NCBI GenBank assembly: GCA_000711775.1
Contig: ARYC01000819.1
Location: 1-64,000, forward strand
Direction: 5' to 3'
DNA length: 64,000 nucleotides
Source of the DNA: Oxytricha trifallax
Taxonomy: Eukaryota > Ciliophora > Spirotrichea > Sporadotrichida > Oxytrichidae
Below are positions 32,713 to 44,965 of this stretch, one piece after another. The stretch's first letter is position 1; every line of letters starts with the position of its first letter. The notes beneath the pieces were generated by a model. It made no database searches, was not told the origin of the DNA, and saw only the letters and a list, made by a program, of their open reading frames with translations. Made by a program: the position numbers and the translations under genes.

Positions 32713-35700
32713 ATGGAAGTAAACCTACAATAATAAATTGTAAATTTTATAAACACTTATATTTATAGTGGTTTAGTAGAATAACTATCTGAATTATTGG
32801 ACGATAACAACTTCATTAATAAATAAGATTCCTCATCGTCCCCAGACAGTGTAATTCCTCAGGAGAAATCAAGAGACTTAATCACTAATATCCTTAAAAA
32901 TCCATCTATATAAAATGCCAATTTACAGTCTAAAAATACAAATAATAAAGAGCAAGATATTTGGGATATAATAAATATTTTAGGTTTTATTATTTATATA
33001 AAAAAACCTAATCGAAATTTTGTTATACTAATTTTGGCATATTTAACTTTATTTATATAGTGTGTGGTGAATGATGTAATAATTAAACTACTATGGGAAA
33101 TCTGAATATAAATTCGTAAATAATATTTAAAATATTTACTATTTTCGCAGTAATAATACTAACAATAATAAATCTTTAAAATCTCCTATTAAAACTAAAT
33201 CAGAAAACTTTTCCAACAGCACTGTGGCTTCAATTAACAATAATTTCCCTTAATAATAACAAATAAAAATCAGTTCAGTAAATATTAATAATAGTTAATA
33301 AAAATAAACTGCGGTGAAAATGGTTGAGAAAAAGCAATCAGATGACATTAACATAGATGCACTATTTATTAATTCATATTTTATATATAGAAAATTGTAA
33401 AGTCAATCTATCATAGAAATGTTCAATAAATATACGATAGCTAATATAATTATAGATGACAGCGAGATAATTACAACAACTAAAAATAACAAAGATGAAG
33501 GAAAAATTACTCAGAAAAAGAAGAAAAAAGAGCAGCATTTATTAATTTGTACAACTAAATGCAGATATGTAGTGGTGAAGAAAGCAGCTAGGCAGCTTGG
33601 CTTTAAGAAAATTGATGATGAGACTGCAGATTGGGATATATATTGGTGTGATACTGGAGGCATTACTCCTGAATAGCTGTCAAAAATGCAGCCATATCAG
33701 AGAATCAATCATTTTCTTTTTATTAAATGAAATTAGAAAGAAATTTTTATATTAACAATTGGCAAATTTTATATATAATTTGGGTTTCCACACAAAACGA
33801 ATAAGTTTAGTGTATTAATTTATAATCTATCAATCATTACCCAGGGATGTATCAACTTGCAAGAAAGAACAATCTATGCAGAAATCTAATGCGAATGGCA
33901 AGAATTTTCAAACAAGACTATAACATCTTTCCAAAAACCTGGTAGCTTCCCAGTGAAATGACAGATTTTAAATCGTAGTTTACTAATAAAAAGAAGGCAA
34001 AGACTTTCATAGTAAAACCAGTGCATTTGTGCTAGGGGAAGGGAATATTTTTGGTGAGAAAATTCGAGGATGTTGATCTTAAATAGGGGGAATAATACGT
34101 TGCGTAGAGATACATGCATAAACCTTATCTTATAGATGGACTTAAATTTTTATAAATTATAAGAATTTGTCATACAATACATACTAACAGATGAAGTTTT
34201 TTCTAAAATAATTTTTATTTTATTTCAAATTTGATCTTAGAGTATATGCGCTAGTTTACGGTGTAGATCCTCTGAGAGTGTTTGTATTTCAGGAAGGTCT
34301 CGCAAGATTTGCAACTGAAGAGTATGTAGGCCCCACAAATGCAAACCTCGACAACTTATTTATGCACTTGACAAACTATGCAATCAACAAGAACAGCGAG
34401 AATTTCGTTTTTAATGAGGACTAAGATGACGATAGCAGTGGACATAAGCGAAGTCTTACTGCTGTCTTAGATCACATTAGAGAAAATGAGCCTGATTTTG
34501 ATGTAGATAATTTGTGGACATAGATTTAAGACATCATCGCAAAAACTATGATAAGTGTTTAACCCAGTCTTTAACATGCTTATAGGTCTTGCTAGCCTGA
34601 AGATCTTGAAAATTCTATGTGTTAAAAATATAATGTTATGAATTTATATGCATTAGAATATTTGTGTTTCGAGATATTAGGGTTTGATATATTAATAGAC
34701 GAGAAACTGAGACCATACGTATTAGAAGTTAATCACTGCTCTTCTTACGGAACAGACAGCCCTCTTGACAAAAAAATTAAATTTGATTTAATGAGTGACA
34801 CATTCAAACTTCTAAATCTCTCAATCAAGAGAAAGCAATAGTAACAATTATATGAATTATGATTTTCTTTTTAGATTAAAGAAAGAAAAAGCGGAGTAGT
34901 TTAATAGAAGAGTTCTTGGAGAGAAGGGGCTTGATAAGTTTTAAAAAGAATAGCTTAGAAAATAAAATCAAAAAGAAAGAGATGAATTTGATTTGGATAA
35001 TCTTGGCCAGTTTAAACAAGTATACCCTGTTTTGGAAGACCCCCAAAAAGCTGCTAAATTTGATTAATTTCTTGAGCAAGCCAGGATGATATGGTCAGAA
35101 TTCACAGGAGGTGTAAAACAATCTGGTAATATACAGCCATCTCAGAATGCATAGAACGTGAAAATATAGAACAACAGTAATACAAATCGAGCTCGTACTG
35201 ATCCTCAAGGTGTGAAATAAAAAGCTTAATTCTTGTAAAATGCATACCACAAATAAAGTTAGAATCTACTGTAAAGTAATCCAGCACCGAAGTCTCAAGT
35301 ATCAACTAATGTTACTACAGCTTCTGATTAAAATAAGATTTTTGTAAAGAGAAATACAACAACAAATAGCAACCCATAAAATTGAAACAATAATAGGGAG
35401 GAATATATTGACTAGCAAGCTTAGCAGTTTTCATAGGTTACAGAGAATACTTAATTGCTAAGAAATTTCAACACTGATTTTCATAAAACTTAGACTTAGA
35501 ATCAATTTCAAAATTTTCCAAAGCTAATTAATAACTAACTGAATTTGATATCACAAAGTTAATCGCAGTCTCAAAGTAACAACGATTATGTCTTAATGAG
35601 CTCCCCTGTTCGATAATAATAACAGGAAACTCTTGAATCAATTACTATGAGCTAGGCATTGGAATTGTTATAATTAATTAACAAAACTTATCAATTTTTA

Positions 35701-38239
35701 ATTTAAAATGAATCTCCTGATAGAGTTTAATTTAGTTCTAAATTGTCTCACTTGAATACATTCTAAAATCAAAGCCAATACCAATAAAATTAATAGCAAC
35801 CTGCTTCATCAGGACTTGCAAGTTTGCTTAATAATTATGATTAAAGGAATTATGGAGTCTCTACTTAAAGTTTAGCAGAAGCTATTTAGAAGCGATTTCC
35901 GATGGTTAGACTTGAAACCAGCTCTACTAGCAATTACTTAATCAGTTAAATTAATCAGATTACAACTTAAAATTTTTGAGAAGGATTTCAGAAAATTAAT
36001 TAAAGCTTTGCTTTTTATTTTGCATTAACTTCTATTTATAAATGAATATGCATCAATTACAACATAGAATAATACTTAGGTAAATCCGTTGATCACTTAG
36101 AGCAATTCAATAGCTTAGAACAATTCATAAAACACAAATAATTTATTCTTAAGTGGCTATAGCAATAACTCAGCCAATGTTGCTGCTCCAATCATTAATA
36201 GTTAACAGTTAAGTAATAACTAGAAAATTAGAGCAATTAGCTACAATCGATCAAGTTTTCCTAATAATGTAGACGATAAAAACTAGTTAAATCGGGTAAA
36301 GCCCTTCATAGTTAATGCTTTTAATTCGCTATAAAAATTGTAAAAATAATTTCTTTATATCAAGGAAAATAGTAGAAAAAAATATCTTGATGCATTGATC
36401 AAAGATAAATCTGTAAAATAAGTATAGAATTAGAATAAATAAGCAATAAGTTATAATTAAATTAGTAGTAATATAGAATTATGAAGTATTAAAAATAGTG
36501 CTCGCAACCTTCGCTGTCACTCTCTCGGCATCAAACCGATTTCAATGCTGTATAATAACACTATTCAAGGGATGAAAATAATGATTTCTAAGAAACTAAT
36601 CCTTCGATGGCTAAGTCTAGAAGTAATCAATTTTCTCTTAAGTCCTCAAATATGCTGAGTTTACTATTAATAATTGGTTTTTGCACCTCACTGAACATGT
36701 AAACTGCTTCTTGTTTGAGAGTAAGGCACATCTAAGAATCGCATCAAAATGCTTATTAATTATCCCAAGTATCAAGTTTAAGAGATTCTCAAAAACTTGA
36801 ATATGCATAAGTTAACTCTGACAAAACCATTGAGCTAGGAAATTAGTTAAGTTAAGTTGAATCAAGTGTTCAAAATTTGCAAGACGGCGGTATCAAAAAG
36901 CTCTCAGAAACTTAATCGAAATCAATCTAATCTTTGTCTTACAACACTCACTTGTAAAGCTAACTTAAAGGCATGCAAATTGGAGATGATACTGTAAATA
37001 CGAAAGCATAAACCACTGAATAGACACCAGTTGATGAAACTGACCAAGCACAATTCAGCGAATTCTTGAGAACATTTATGCAGTAATAAAATGATGGCTC
37101 TCACTCAAACTCTATAAACTTTTAAGATTTTATATAACGCAAGCCAGTTCTTATATTCTTAGGCGCACTTTTTACTGTACTTATATGCTTTATAAAATTA
37201 TACATTGGAGTATTATTAAAAGAAAAAAGTTACAAGAAATTAATATCAGTTATTAATAGTATGACTATATGCTGCTTATTTTCGTAATGCTTGGTGCGTG
37301 TTTCTAAAAACTATAATCTAACTTTGAATAAATACTATTCAAAAAAGAGATATGAAAAAGCAAAAATGATCTAGCAGTATTTGGATAGAGATGAGCTGGT
37401 CAAATTTGGGCAAGATCTTGAAAATAGCATCAATGGCATTAGAACTGATCATAGAAGAGATGATTCGTAAATTTATATAGTGATCAAATTCAAATCAGTT
37501 TGCATTTTATTGAAATTCTTTCATACTTTTATCTGATTTATATTTATGATATGTAAGGTAATCACAGCAGCAGTAATGCAAGCATCCCAATTGACGAATA
37601 AACTCCATTGAGAGACCATAGTGTTAGCAGCCGCGATAATTAAGGTAGTAATTAATTCCAATGAGCACAGAATCAACAAACATTAAATTCTTAATGTTTA
37701 AAATAGTAAGATAAAGTCAATCAAGCATTTCAATCAATCACACAATTCATTATACAAAAATGGCCAGAAATTTACAAGAAAAATTGATTGAGATGTTGAT
37801 TGTCTTGAGCTATAATTGATCAGATTTTACTCTTCATATTTTTGGCATGAAAGCTAGCAGCTTAATAATGTTGATAATTGAAGAGTAAAACCAGTTTGAT
37901 CTTACTTTTACTTTTATATAATATTCCTATTAACGACAAAAACTAGCAATTGACTATAAAATCTTACTTTGATGGAAAATTTACTTTAGTTAGAAAATCG
38001 AAAATCACTACTATGCTTAATCAAAATTTTAGAATGATGTTTCCCGACCAGCTCCATTGATTGTTCATGATTGGTAAATTCTTATTTCAATATTTTCTAT
38101 AATACTTCTTTTGAAAGTCTATTAATATGTATCGATAATTTCATTATACAAAAGATTCCGGAAATTTTAAACTTTATTTTATGATATATGTAGATTTTAA
38201 ATCTTAACAGTTTTTTTTTAAATCTTTAATCTATTATGA
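32713..38239 (+). CDS. TTLL-family tubulin polyglutamylase-like protein with long Q/N tail
   Basis: Tubulin-tyrosine-ligase-like enzyme, an ATP-grasp ligase adding glutamates (or similar) to tubulin. An Asn/Ser/Gln-rich N-terminus starting MEVNLQQQIVNFINTY leads to the core: TADWDIYWCDTG, RINHFPGMYQLARKNNLCRN, YNIFPKTWQLPSE, KTFIVKPVHLCQGKGIFLV, DPLRVFVFQEGLARFATE, LFMHLTNYAINKNSENFVF and LEVNHCSSYGTDSPLD. These fit the TTLL6/13 polyglutamylase group best. From about 34850 a Gln/Asn/Ser-rich tail of some 900 residues follows, with Lys-rich patches. Its end, PEIYKKNHYYAQSKFQNDVS, appears only after removing the IES at 37785-38005. The first TGA beyond is 38237-38239. One in-frame TGA near 37661 probably marks another IES. 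Confidence 0.9.
37785..38005 (+). other. IES, 221 bp, pointer AAAAT
   Basis: Pointer copies at 37780-37784 and 38001-38005; excision gives FIIQKWPEIYKKNHYYAQSK. Confidence 0.75.
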
Positions 38240-38764
38240 TGTTTTATGTTTTTAAAATGTTCAATTTTATACAAGAAATCTTTCTTAAACTAATCTAACT
38301 TGTCCACAACTTATATATAAGAAAATAATTGTTCTAATTTTTATAGATTTTAATGGATCTATAAACCTATCTCATTAAAAAAAAATAAACGTGTAATACA
38401 ATTTATGATTTATATAAATCCATGTAAATATTAAAGAATAATTATAAATTAAATTACTGGGCAGAGGAACTTCCTTACCCATATTTACTCATTTAATAGA
38501 ATTCAAATGATAAATAACAGGAAATAGAGTAAAGTTTTGAAAATTGCAAACTTATATTTAAGAATGAGTAATCAATATAGTTTTGTAGTTTGATTTTCAA
38601 TCATTATATATGTACTTTAATTTTCATAAATTTTAGGTAAAGTTACAACTATTCATATTTTCCATTTTATAGTAATTAAATTAATAGGACAAAAATTAAA
38701 TTCAATTAATCTTGATTCCCCATAAATAGTCATTTGCTTAAAAAACATAGAGTTTTATTATTAA
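38240..38764. other. Intergenic AT-rich spacer
   Basis: Between converging TTLL and WD40-type genes. No gene seen. Confidence 0.5.
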
Positions 38765-41700
38765 TCAAATTATAACTTTGAAGTGTCTATTTTGCTAATT
38801 ATTTAATAACTGAGTATATATAAACTATAAATAGTACATTATGTTTATATATATTTATGCATTTTAATTATATTTGAGAGTAAATTATGACATATTTTGA
38901 GAAATGAGATCAATATAATATTATTGATTTAAAATTTCTTTAATAAATATCATGTGTATAAAATCTTAATTAAAGTTTTAATTAGTTTGCTTCTCAGGAA
39001 TTATCTTTGAGTGTATATCACACTTTCTATCAGATAATATCCAAAATTGCATCAATTTTCTTAACTTAGAATGGTCTGTCTTTTAGCTAATCTCTCATTT
39101 TCCTTAAACATTACAAATACCCGTTGTCTTTACTATTTTATTTTTCATTTATACCTGCTTGTTTACAAATTTAATCGATATTAGTGAATATCTTTGCTAT
39201 AATCAATGCTTCTATGATCAAACCTTTATCTAAATAGCAATTTATCACATTTTCAGGAAGTTTCTGTTAATCTGGTGTTGTTGAGGTGGGTATTAGAATA
39301 TTTGAAGTTAAATCCAAAAGCTGTTTAAGATGGAAGTTTTGATTATTTTAAGCTAAAAAGGATAATTTTAATTGCATTTATTCTAATTTTGCTTTTTTTA
39401 TATCTCTCAAGTCAACAATCATTTGATTTTCGTTCTATTGCCAATTTTATCTATGTTCTGTAAGTATACCTAAGAGTTATTGATAAACTAAATTGAAATT
39501 TTAGAGTTTGAAAGATTCATTTTAGTCTTTCAACAACTAAGCATCCTCTTAATTATTTTAAATAGCTTAATTTCTAGAATTACTTTAATTCCTCTAGTTT
39601 TAATTGTTGTATTTCTAACCGACTTTGGTTTATTAATTTCTTGATTTTGTAAAACTTTTAGACTGATTTTCACTGAGTAGTTTATAATTATTCTCATTAA
39701 ATTTACCAAGCATTTCCTAATAACAAAATCCTTCAAATTCTAGAAATATCTCATTGCTGATCCCTTCATGTCCCACAAAATTCTTAAGAATTTACAAGCT
39801 AATCAAATACAACCAAGCATTAAGGACTACTAATTTCTAATAAAACTCAAACCTTTAAATATACAGGCATGTTTTTAACTCTGTTATAAGCAGGTACAAA
39901 GTGTTTTTAAGATTAATCGAGAATTTAGATGGATGTTAAAAAAGTAACTTTATATCTAATGTTTAAGTGTAGTCATAACTTAATTGAATAGTATCTGATT
40001 ATAAGCTTGAGTCTTAGTTTTGGTATGGTTATTATTGGGATTTTAATTAGTTCATTGCTTCTTTAAGAATTGCATCGATTTCTTATATTTCAGTATATTT
40101 ATCAAATTAAACATTACTATTTTGAGGTTCTACCTTTTAATCTTCTGAACAGCCTTAAAGTATATTTTCTTAGTTTAGTAAGGGTTTAGGGGTTAATTTA
40201 AAAAATGATGGTAATGTCGCTTAAATTGCTTCAATAATTTATAATGAGAACTCTTTCTTCTGTTGAAAAAATACTCTACTCTAAATTACACTAAAAAGAG
40301 TACTTTCTGTTGCAGAAATGCTTGAACATTTAGATTAACTTTATTAATCAAAATTTTTATTAATAACCTAGTTTAACTAATCTTTATTTTATTTAGGAAC
40401 TTCCTTAATCTTAGGCTTGTCCTAGTTATTATTATTGTCATTTATTTGCTATAAATTTTGAAAGTTATTTTTTAATTCTTTTTATTCATAATCTTTAATC
40501 TCCTCTTTTTTTATCTCATCCAGTTTTACTCTTTTAATTTGAGGATTTATTTGATCTTAGGTGGTTTGTTTTTTATTTTAACTTTTAGATTTTCCACCAT
40601 TCTTTTGCATTTTAATAGCCTAATTTGCTCTAATAACTTAATTCAAATCCCACAGCATAACTTGCTTATCATCGCTGCTTGTAACAAACATTTGCTTCTA
40701 TTCTTAAAATTGCTAATACGAGTCGCTCAAGGCATCTATTTGAGCCTGAGTGATCTATGGTACCCATTTCACTCCAACAACTTTCCCAAGAGTGTTCAAG
40801 TTTAATACATACAAAACAATAAGCTCTTGTCCTTTTGTTTAATTTCTCTTGTAACTGTGTGGGGAAATATCTACAAGTCTTAGTTATTTATCTGAACATG
40901 CTTACAGCAAGAAGTTCTTTCCAAATGGGTCTATTTACATATCTAAAATTGAATATTTAGCTTCCTTAAATTCAATAGAGAAGTTGGGAATAGTTTTTAT
41001 GCTGAGATTTTCAACTTAAAGCTGATGTAACAATAATTAATTTTTCATAGAGCTGTAGAGTATAATTAGTTACTAAAAAGAGGTACATAGAGTGATTTCA
41101 TAACTATTGAGAATCATAATTTCTTTAATCTTATTCAGATTTTGTATATCCATAATTAAAACTTGTTTATCATAAGTTATTAACATATTCTTAGACCTGG
41201 CCAGCTATTGAATTATTACATTGGCTTATTATTTTTCTTCTAATTTGTAACTCGAAAGTTTATAAGCCGAATACTTAGCAGCTTATTTAAGCATATTTAT
41301 GAATTGAATCTCACCATCGCTTGTAACAAACATTACTAATGGATAAGTTTCAGTCATTTATAGCTGCATCATAAATTCTCTTGGCAATTATTGATCATCT
41401 GAATTATGTTTCATTTTCTCCAGCTATTCTTAAGTGTTAAAATAGTCATCGATTAATCCAACTGCTATAATTTTCTTTTCCTTAGTATAATTTTTATCGC
41501 CGACTTATTTCTACAGTTACTTGAGTTTGAATTTCATCACAAGTTCTTTGGTGTCTCCATAATATATAATTAGAGTTTAATGTTCAAAAACTAAAGCACA
41601 AAGACTATTAACTTGTTAAGATAAGGAAAAGTGTGTGATTTCTCTGCCTCGAAAGACATTTCTATTTGTCATATCTTGAATGTTTAAAGTGTCATAGAGT

Positions 41701-43199
41701 TATAAATCAGAATTTTGATTTTATTCTTATTGAAAAGTTGATAAATCCCACTTAAGAAGTTTTGCTACACTTTGATTTTGAATGAAGTATAAGTTCTAAG
41801 GGTCGTTAATACAAAAACTCATCATTTAGACGGTTTATGATAAAGTATAGAATCTTTAGACATTTTCAGTAAACCTCCCACTCATTTAAATCTCAAAGAT
41901 TGAGATCAGTCTATCATATCCTATGGTTAGGATCCTATTGTTTGAAATCTATAGCAAAGTCTGTATAGAAGTTGAGTGCTGATTTTCTTAAAACTTGACT
42001 AATAATTCAGATATTTTGTTGCAAAATTTTGAATCTTTAAAATCAATTTCTTTTAAGTTTAATGAATATATAGCACCTCGATCTGATGTAAAAATCACTA
42101 TTTGTTCCTCTCTTAAGTAATGCATTTTAAAACTAACTAAAGTGTTGTGAATTTCACTGCTATCAATCTTTTTATTAGTTTTTTTACCATTACTTTAATT
42201 TTCTAATTCTTACTCCCTTTCTGGCATTTGAAAAGATCCAATCAATTCGCATTTCTCAAATTCTTAATTATAACTAAGTAGGAATACCTCTCCTTTAATA
42301 TTGCTACAGAAAATTATGTTTTGATTCTCTATAATAATAATACTTGATATTTTATGTTTGCAATCAAAATTAATTAGAGACTCTTACCAAGTGGGTACTA
42401 CAATATGACCAGTTGTTGTACCAATAAAAATATGTTGGTTTATTTTATTGTATTACTCAGACATAATAAATGTTGAGATCTACCCACTTGAATATACATT
42501 TTTATAGCCGAAATCCTTTAAGCTATTAGTTTTATCACTGAAAATCAATTATAAAATTGATCCCTTATCACTTAAGCAGTTGATTGAATTATTTACTTTA
42601 GAAGTAATCTTAGTGTTATCATTTTTAACAAATCCAATTACATTATCTTTCATTTAGAGTATTCGTTCTTAAAGGTCTACTTGCTTTAAAATAATTGCTG
42701 AATTATCTAAAATCTGAAAGTTCTAATCAACATATAACAAATCTTTAATGACTATTAAGTAGTTTTTCAAAGATATTACTGCCACTAATTTTTTGTAATT
42801 TACTTAGTTATTACTTAAAGGAGAGTTACTCTTAATTTTATTATCAAATTTTTAGTCTCTTTTTCTATCATAATCTTAAAGTTCTTAGAGTTAATTTGAA
42901 TTTGACTATGCTTCATCATGATTTTGATAGCTAATTGATTATATATTTTCTGAAATATCTAGGTAGCAAAGCTCAATTGCCATAATTCTAGTTTTTTATA
43001 TTTTTTGCAATCTAAATACATCTATAACTTTAGCTCCTTGGGTTTCATTTTAATTATCGGATGAGAGTTAAATTAGTACAATCTACTCATTTGATATATA
43101 GGCGAAAAAATTTGGTTCTATAAAAGCAGCTGGTTATAGGGTGTCCCAATTTGGAGAGTGCGGGATTTGTGCTAAAGGTTTTATCTTTGGTTGATTCAT
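38765..43199 (-). CDS. Large WD40-type protein
   Basis: Starts MNQPKIKPLAQIPHSPNWDT at 43199 and runs for over 1300 codons on the minus strand with almost every Gln as TAA/TAG. Beta-propeller-like segments recur, for example FFAYISNEQIVLIQL, QHIFIGTTTGHIVVPTWQES, IVIFTSDRGAIYSLNLKEID, YPLVMFVTSDGEIQFINML and QMFVTSSDDKQVMLWDLNQV. The last is a textbook WD repeat. The SPNW start followed by a propeller recalls Gemin5, but that is only a suggestion. The C-terminal third (39050-40550) is Gln/Ser/Lys-rich and ends near LSDRKCDIHSKIIPEKQTN. The first TGA is 38765-38767, so the true end could be nearer 38985 if an IES lies there. I did not map individual IESs. Confidence 0.75.
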
Positions 43200-43331
43200 T
43201 TTTTATCAGAACTTATAATTATAATTATTATAATCAATATGTAGATGTAATAAGTTCTTCAATAGGATAAATAACTTTTTACTAATATAAAATTCAAGAA
43301 ATTAATCATTTCGTAAATAAAATCTTTTTAT

Positions 43332-44895
43332 TCATAAATAGCTTGTTTTATTGAGACTTTTCATAATTTATATATTGCCTAAACTATGACTTTGCATCTA
43401 CTACTCTTATTAATGTCCCTTTATATATCTCATTTACTATTAAGTAATCTACTCGTTTGTGAACTTATTGATTCCTTAATTTAATAATTAAAAATTACTG
43501 CTACTTTTCTAAGTAAAATTTGTAGTCTAGGTGTTGTTATGAAGCAGATGCATGTTTTCTTAAGAGTTCTACTCAATTATTGTAATGTTTGACTAATTTG
43601 TCAAATTATATTACTGTAGACTATATTAATCATGCTATTAGGGAAGCTTAGAGTGTCTTCTGCGGTTCATAATTTTCCTAGGTTATTAACTAAATTTAGC
43701 ATATCACTAATTAGTTCCAATTAAATCAAAATTCTAAAAGTTATATCACATCTTGAAAATAATTAGGACACAGGGAGCGAGAAATTTCCCGCAAACTTAT
43801 CATCTAAAAGAATTTAGTTCATAAAAATGATGTGAAAATATATCTTTGAATTAAAAGAACTGCTTTACTCAAACTTCGAAAGGATCCTAGAAGAAAGTAA
43901 ATACTACTTTAATCCTTAGGACATTTAATATTAAAAATAATTAAGTATTAATTCTTTAATATTATAACAAACTCTGAAGAGCTTTCTAGAAAATTGACTT
44001 GATTAAAAATATGACTTACATATAATTCTTTAAGCTTGATAAAATATATTGTTTTATTTAGAAAGATTATGTTTTAAGTAAATTTTTGGGTAAGATTTAA
44101 GTAAAAACTTATTTTTATCAGATCTTACTCAGCCTAGTAATTATGTAGGCCTATTAAATAACGTTTAAATATTTTCTTGCAGTTCATAAAGCTTTAAGCA
44201 GTTTAATTTGGATTGAAATCTTAAATTTGATTGCTGGGAACAGTTCCATTTTGACTCTATGATCTAAATTAAGAGTGAGTTTGATTGTTCCTATCTAAGT
44301 TCTTAATTAAGTGTGGCGATATCTTATACATGCTACTTTTTGAAATACCACTGAAATTTTGTTTCTTCTAAAGAATATTGAATGAGTTAACCAAATGATT
44401 TGGTTTCAATGTGTGGGCAACTGACATGTGCTTGCTTTACCCATCATATGTATTTTGAAAAATCTGAGTGAAATTTCTATCTGGCTGATTAGAACCATTA
44501 AACCTTTCTTAACTTCTGGCTTATTAAACAACTTTTTAATAGTTATTATTGCTTCTTCCAACAGTTCCCATCATTCCTTGGTGAAAAGTCATGTTTAATC
44601 TAGATTTCAATTAAGAAGTCCTGCTCATTAAATTCCTCTAATTGTCTAGGAAATTTAATTGAGATTGAATTTAATTTTAGTTACTAATACTTTTAGCTCT
44701 GTTAGCAAAGTGGGGATTCTATGAATGAAAGCTTTGATGATCTATTTTTTAAGGCAGGGCTGTTTAACTTTATAAAGTCAAATTATAGTTGTTTACATTT
44801 TAGTTTGAAGAATTTTATTCAAGTAAATTCTTGATTAGAATCGTTTAAGTTTAGTAATTTTAATTGTTAATTGGGGAGTGATTGTTAGGTGACAT
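43332..44895 (-). CDS. Gln/Asn-rich low-complexity protein
   Basis: ATG at 44895 opens MSPNNHSPINNQNYQTQT; the frame runs through FHQGMMGTVGRSNNNYQKVV and LDRNNQTHSQFRSQSQ to SFMN. After the 517-bp IES it continues RRRHSKLPQQHDQYSLQQY and ends MKSLNKTSYL with TGA at 43332-43334. No domain recognised; the composition is prion-like (Q, N, S). It starts 70 bp downstream of the stop of the cyclic-nucleotide-binding gene, same strand. Confidence 0.75.
43673..44189 (-). other. IES, 517 bp, pointer TTATGAAC
   Basis: Eight-base pointer (GTTCATAA on +) at 43665-43672 and 44182-44189; excision gives QTAQSFMNRRRHSKLPQQHD. Confidence 0.88.
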
Positions 44896-44965
44896 TTTTT
44901 GATTTCTTGATTTTATCAATGAATTCTAAACAGAATCTAATTTTATTGGAGAAGCTTACATGCTA

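Noticed and set aside
37640..37830. Small ORF starting MSTESTNIKFL near the TTLL 3' end
   Set aside because: Overlaps the TTLL frame that, after removing the AAAAT-bounded IES, continues into a convincing C-terminal segment.
43390..43590. Minus-strand frame reading VELLRKHASASQQHLDYKF
   Set aside because: Looked protein-like, but it has an internal TGA. The TTATGAAC pointer joins the upstream gene to a different, TGA-free Gln/Asn-rich frame over the same bases.
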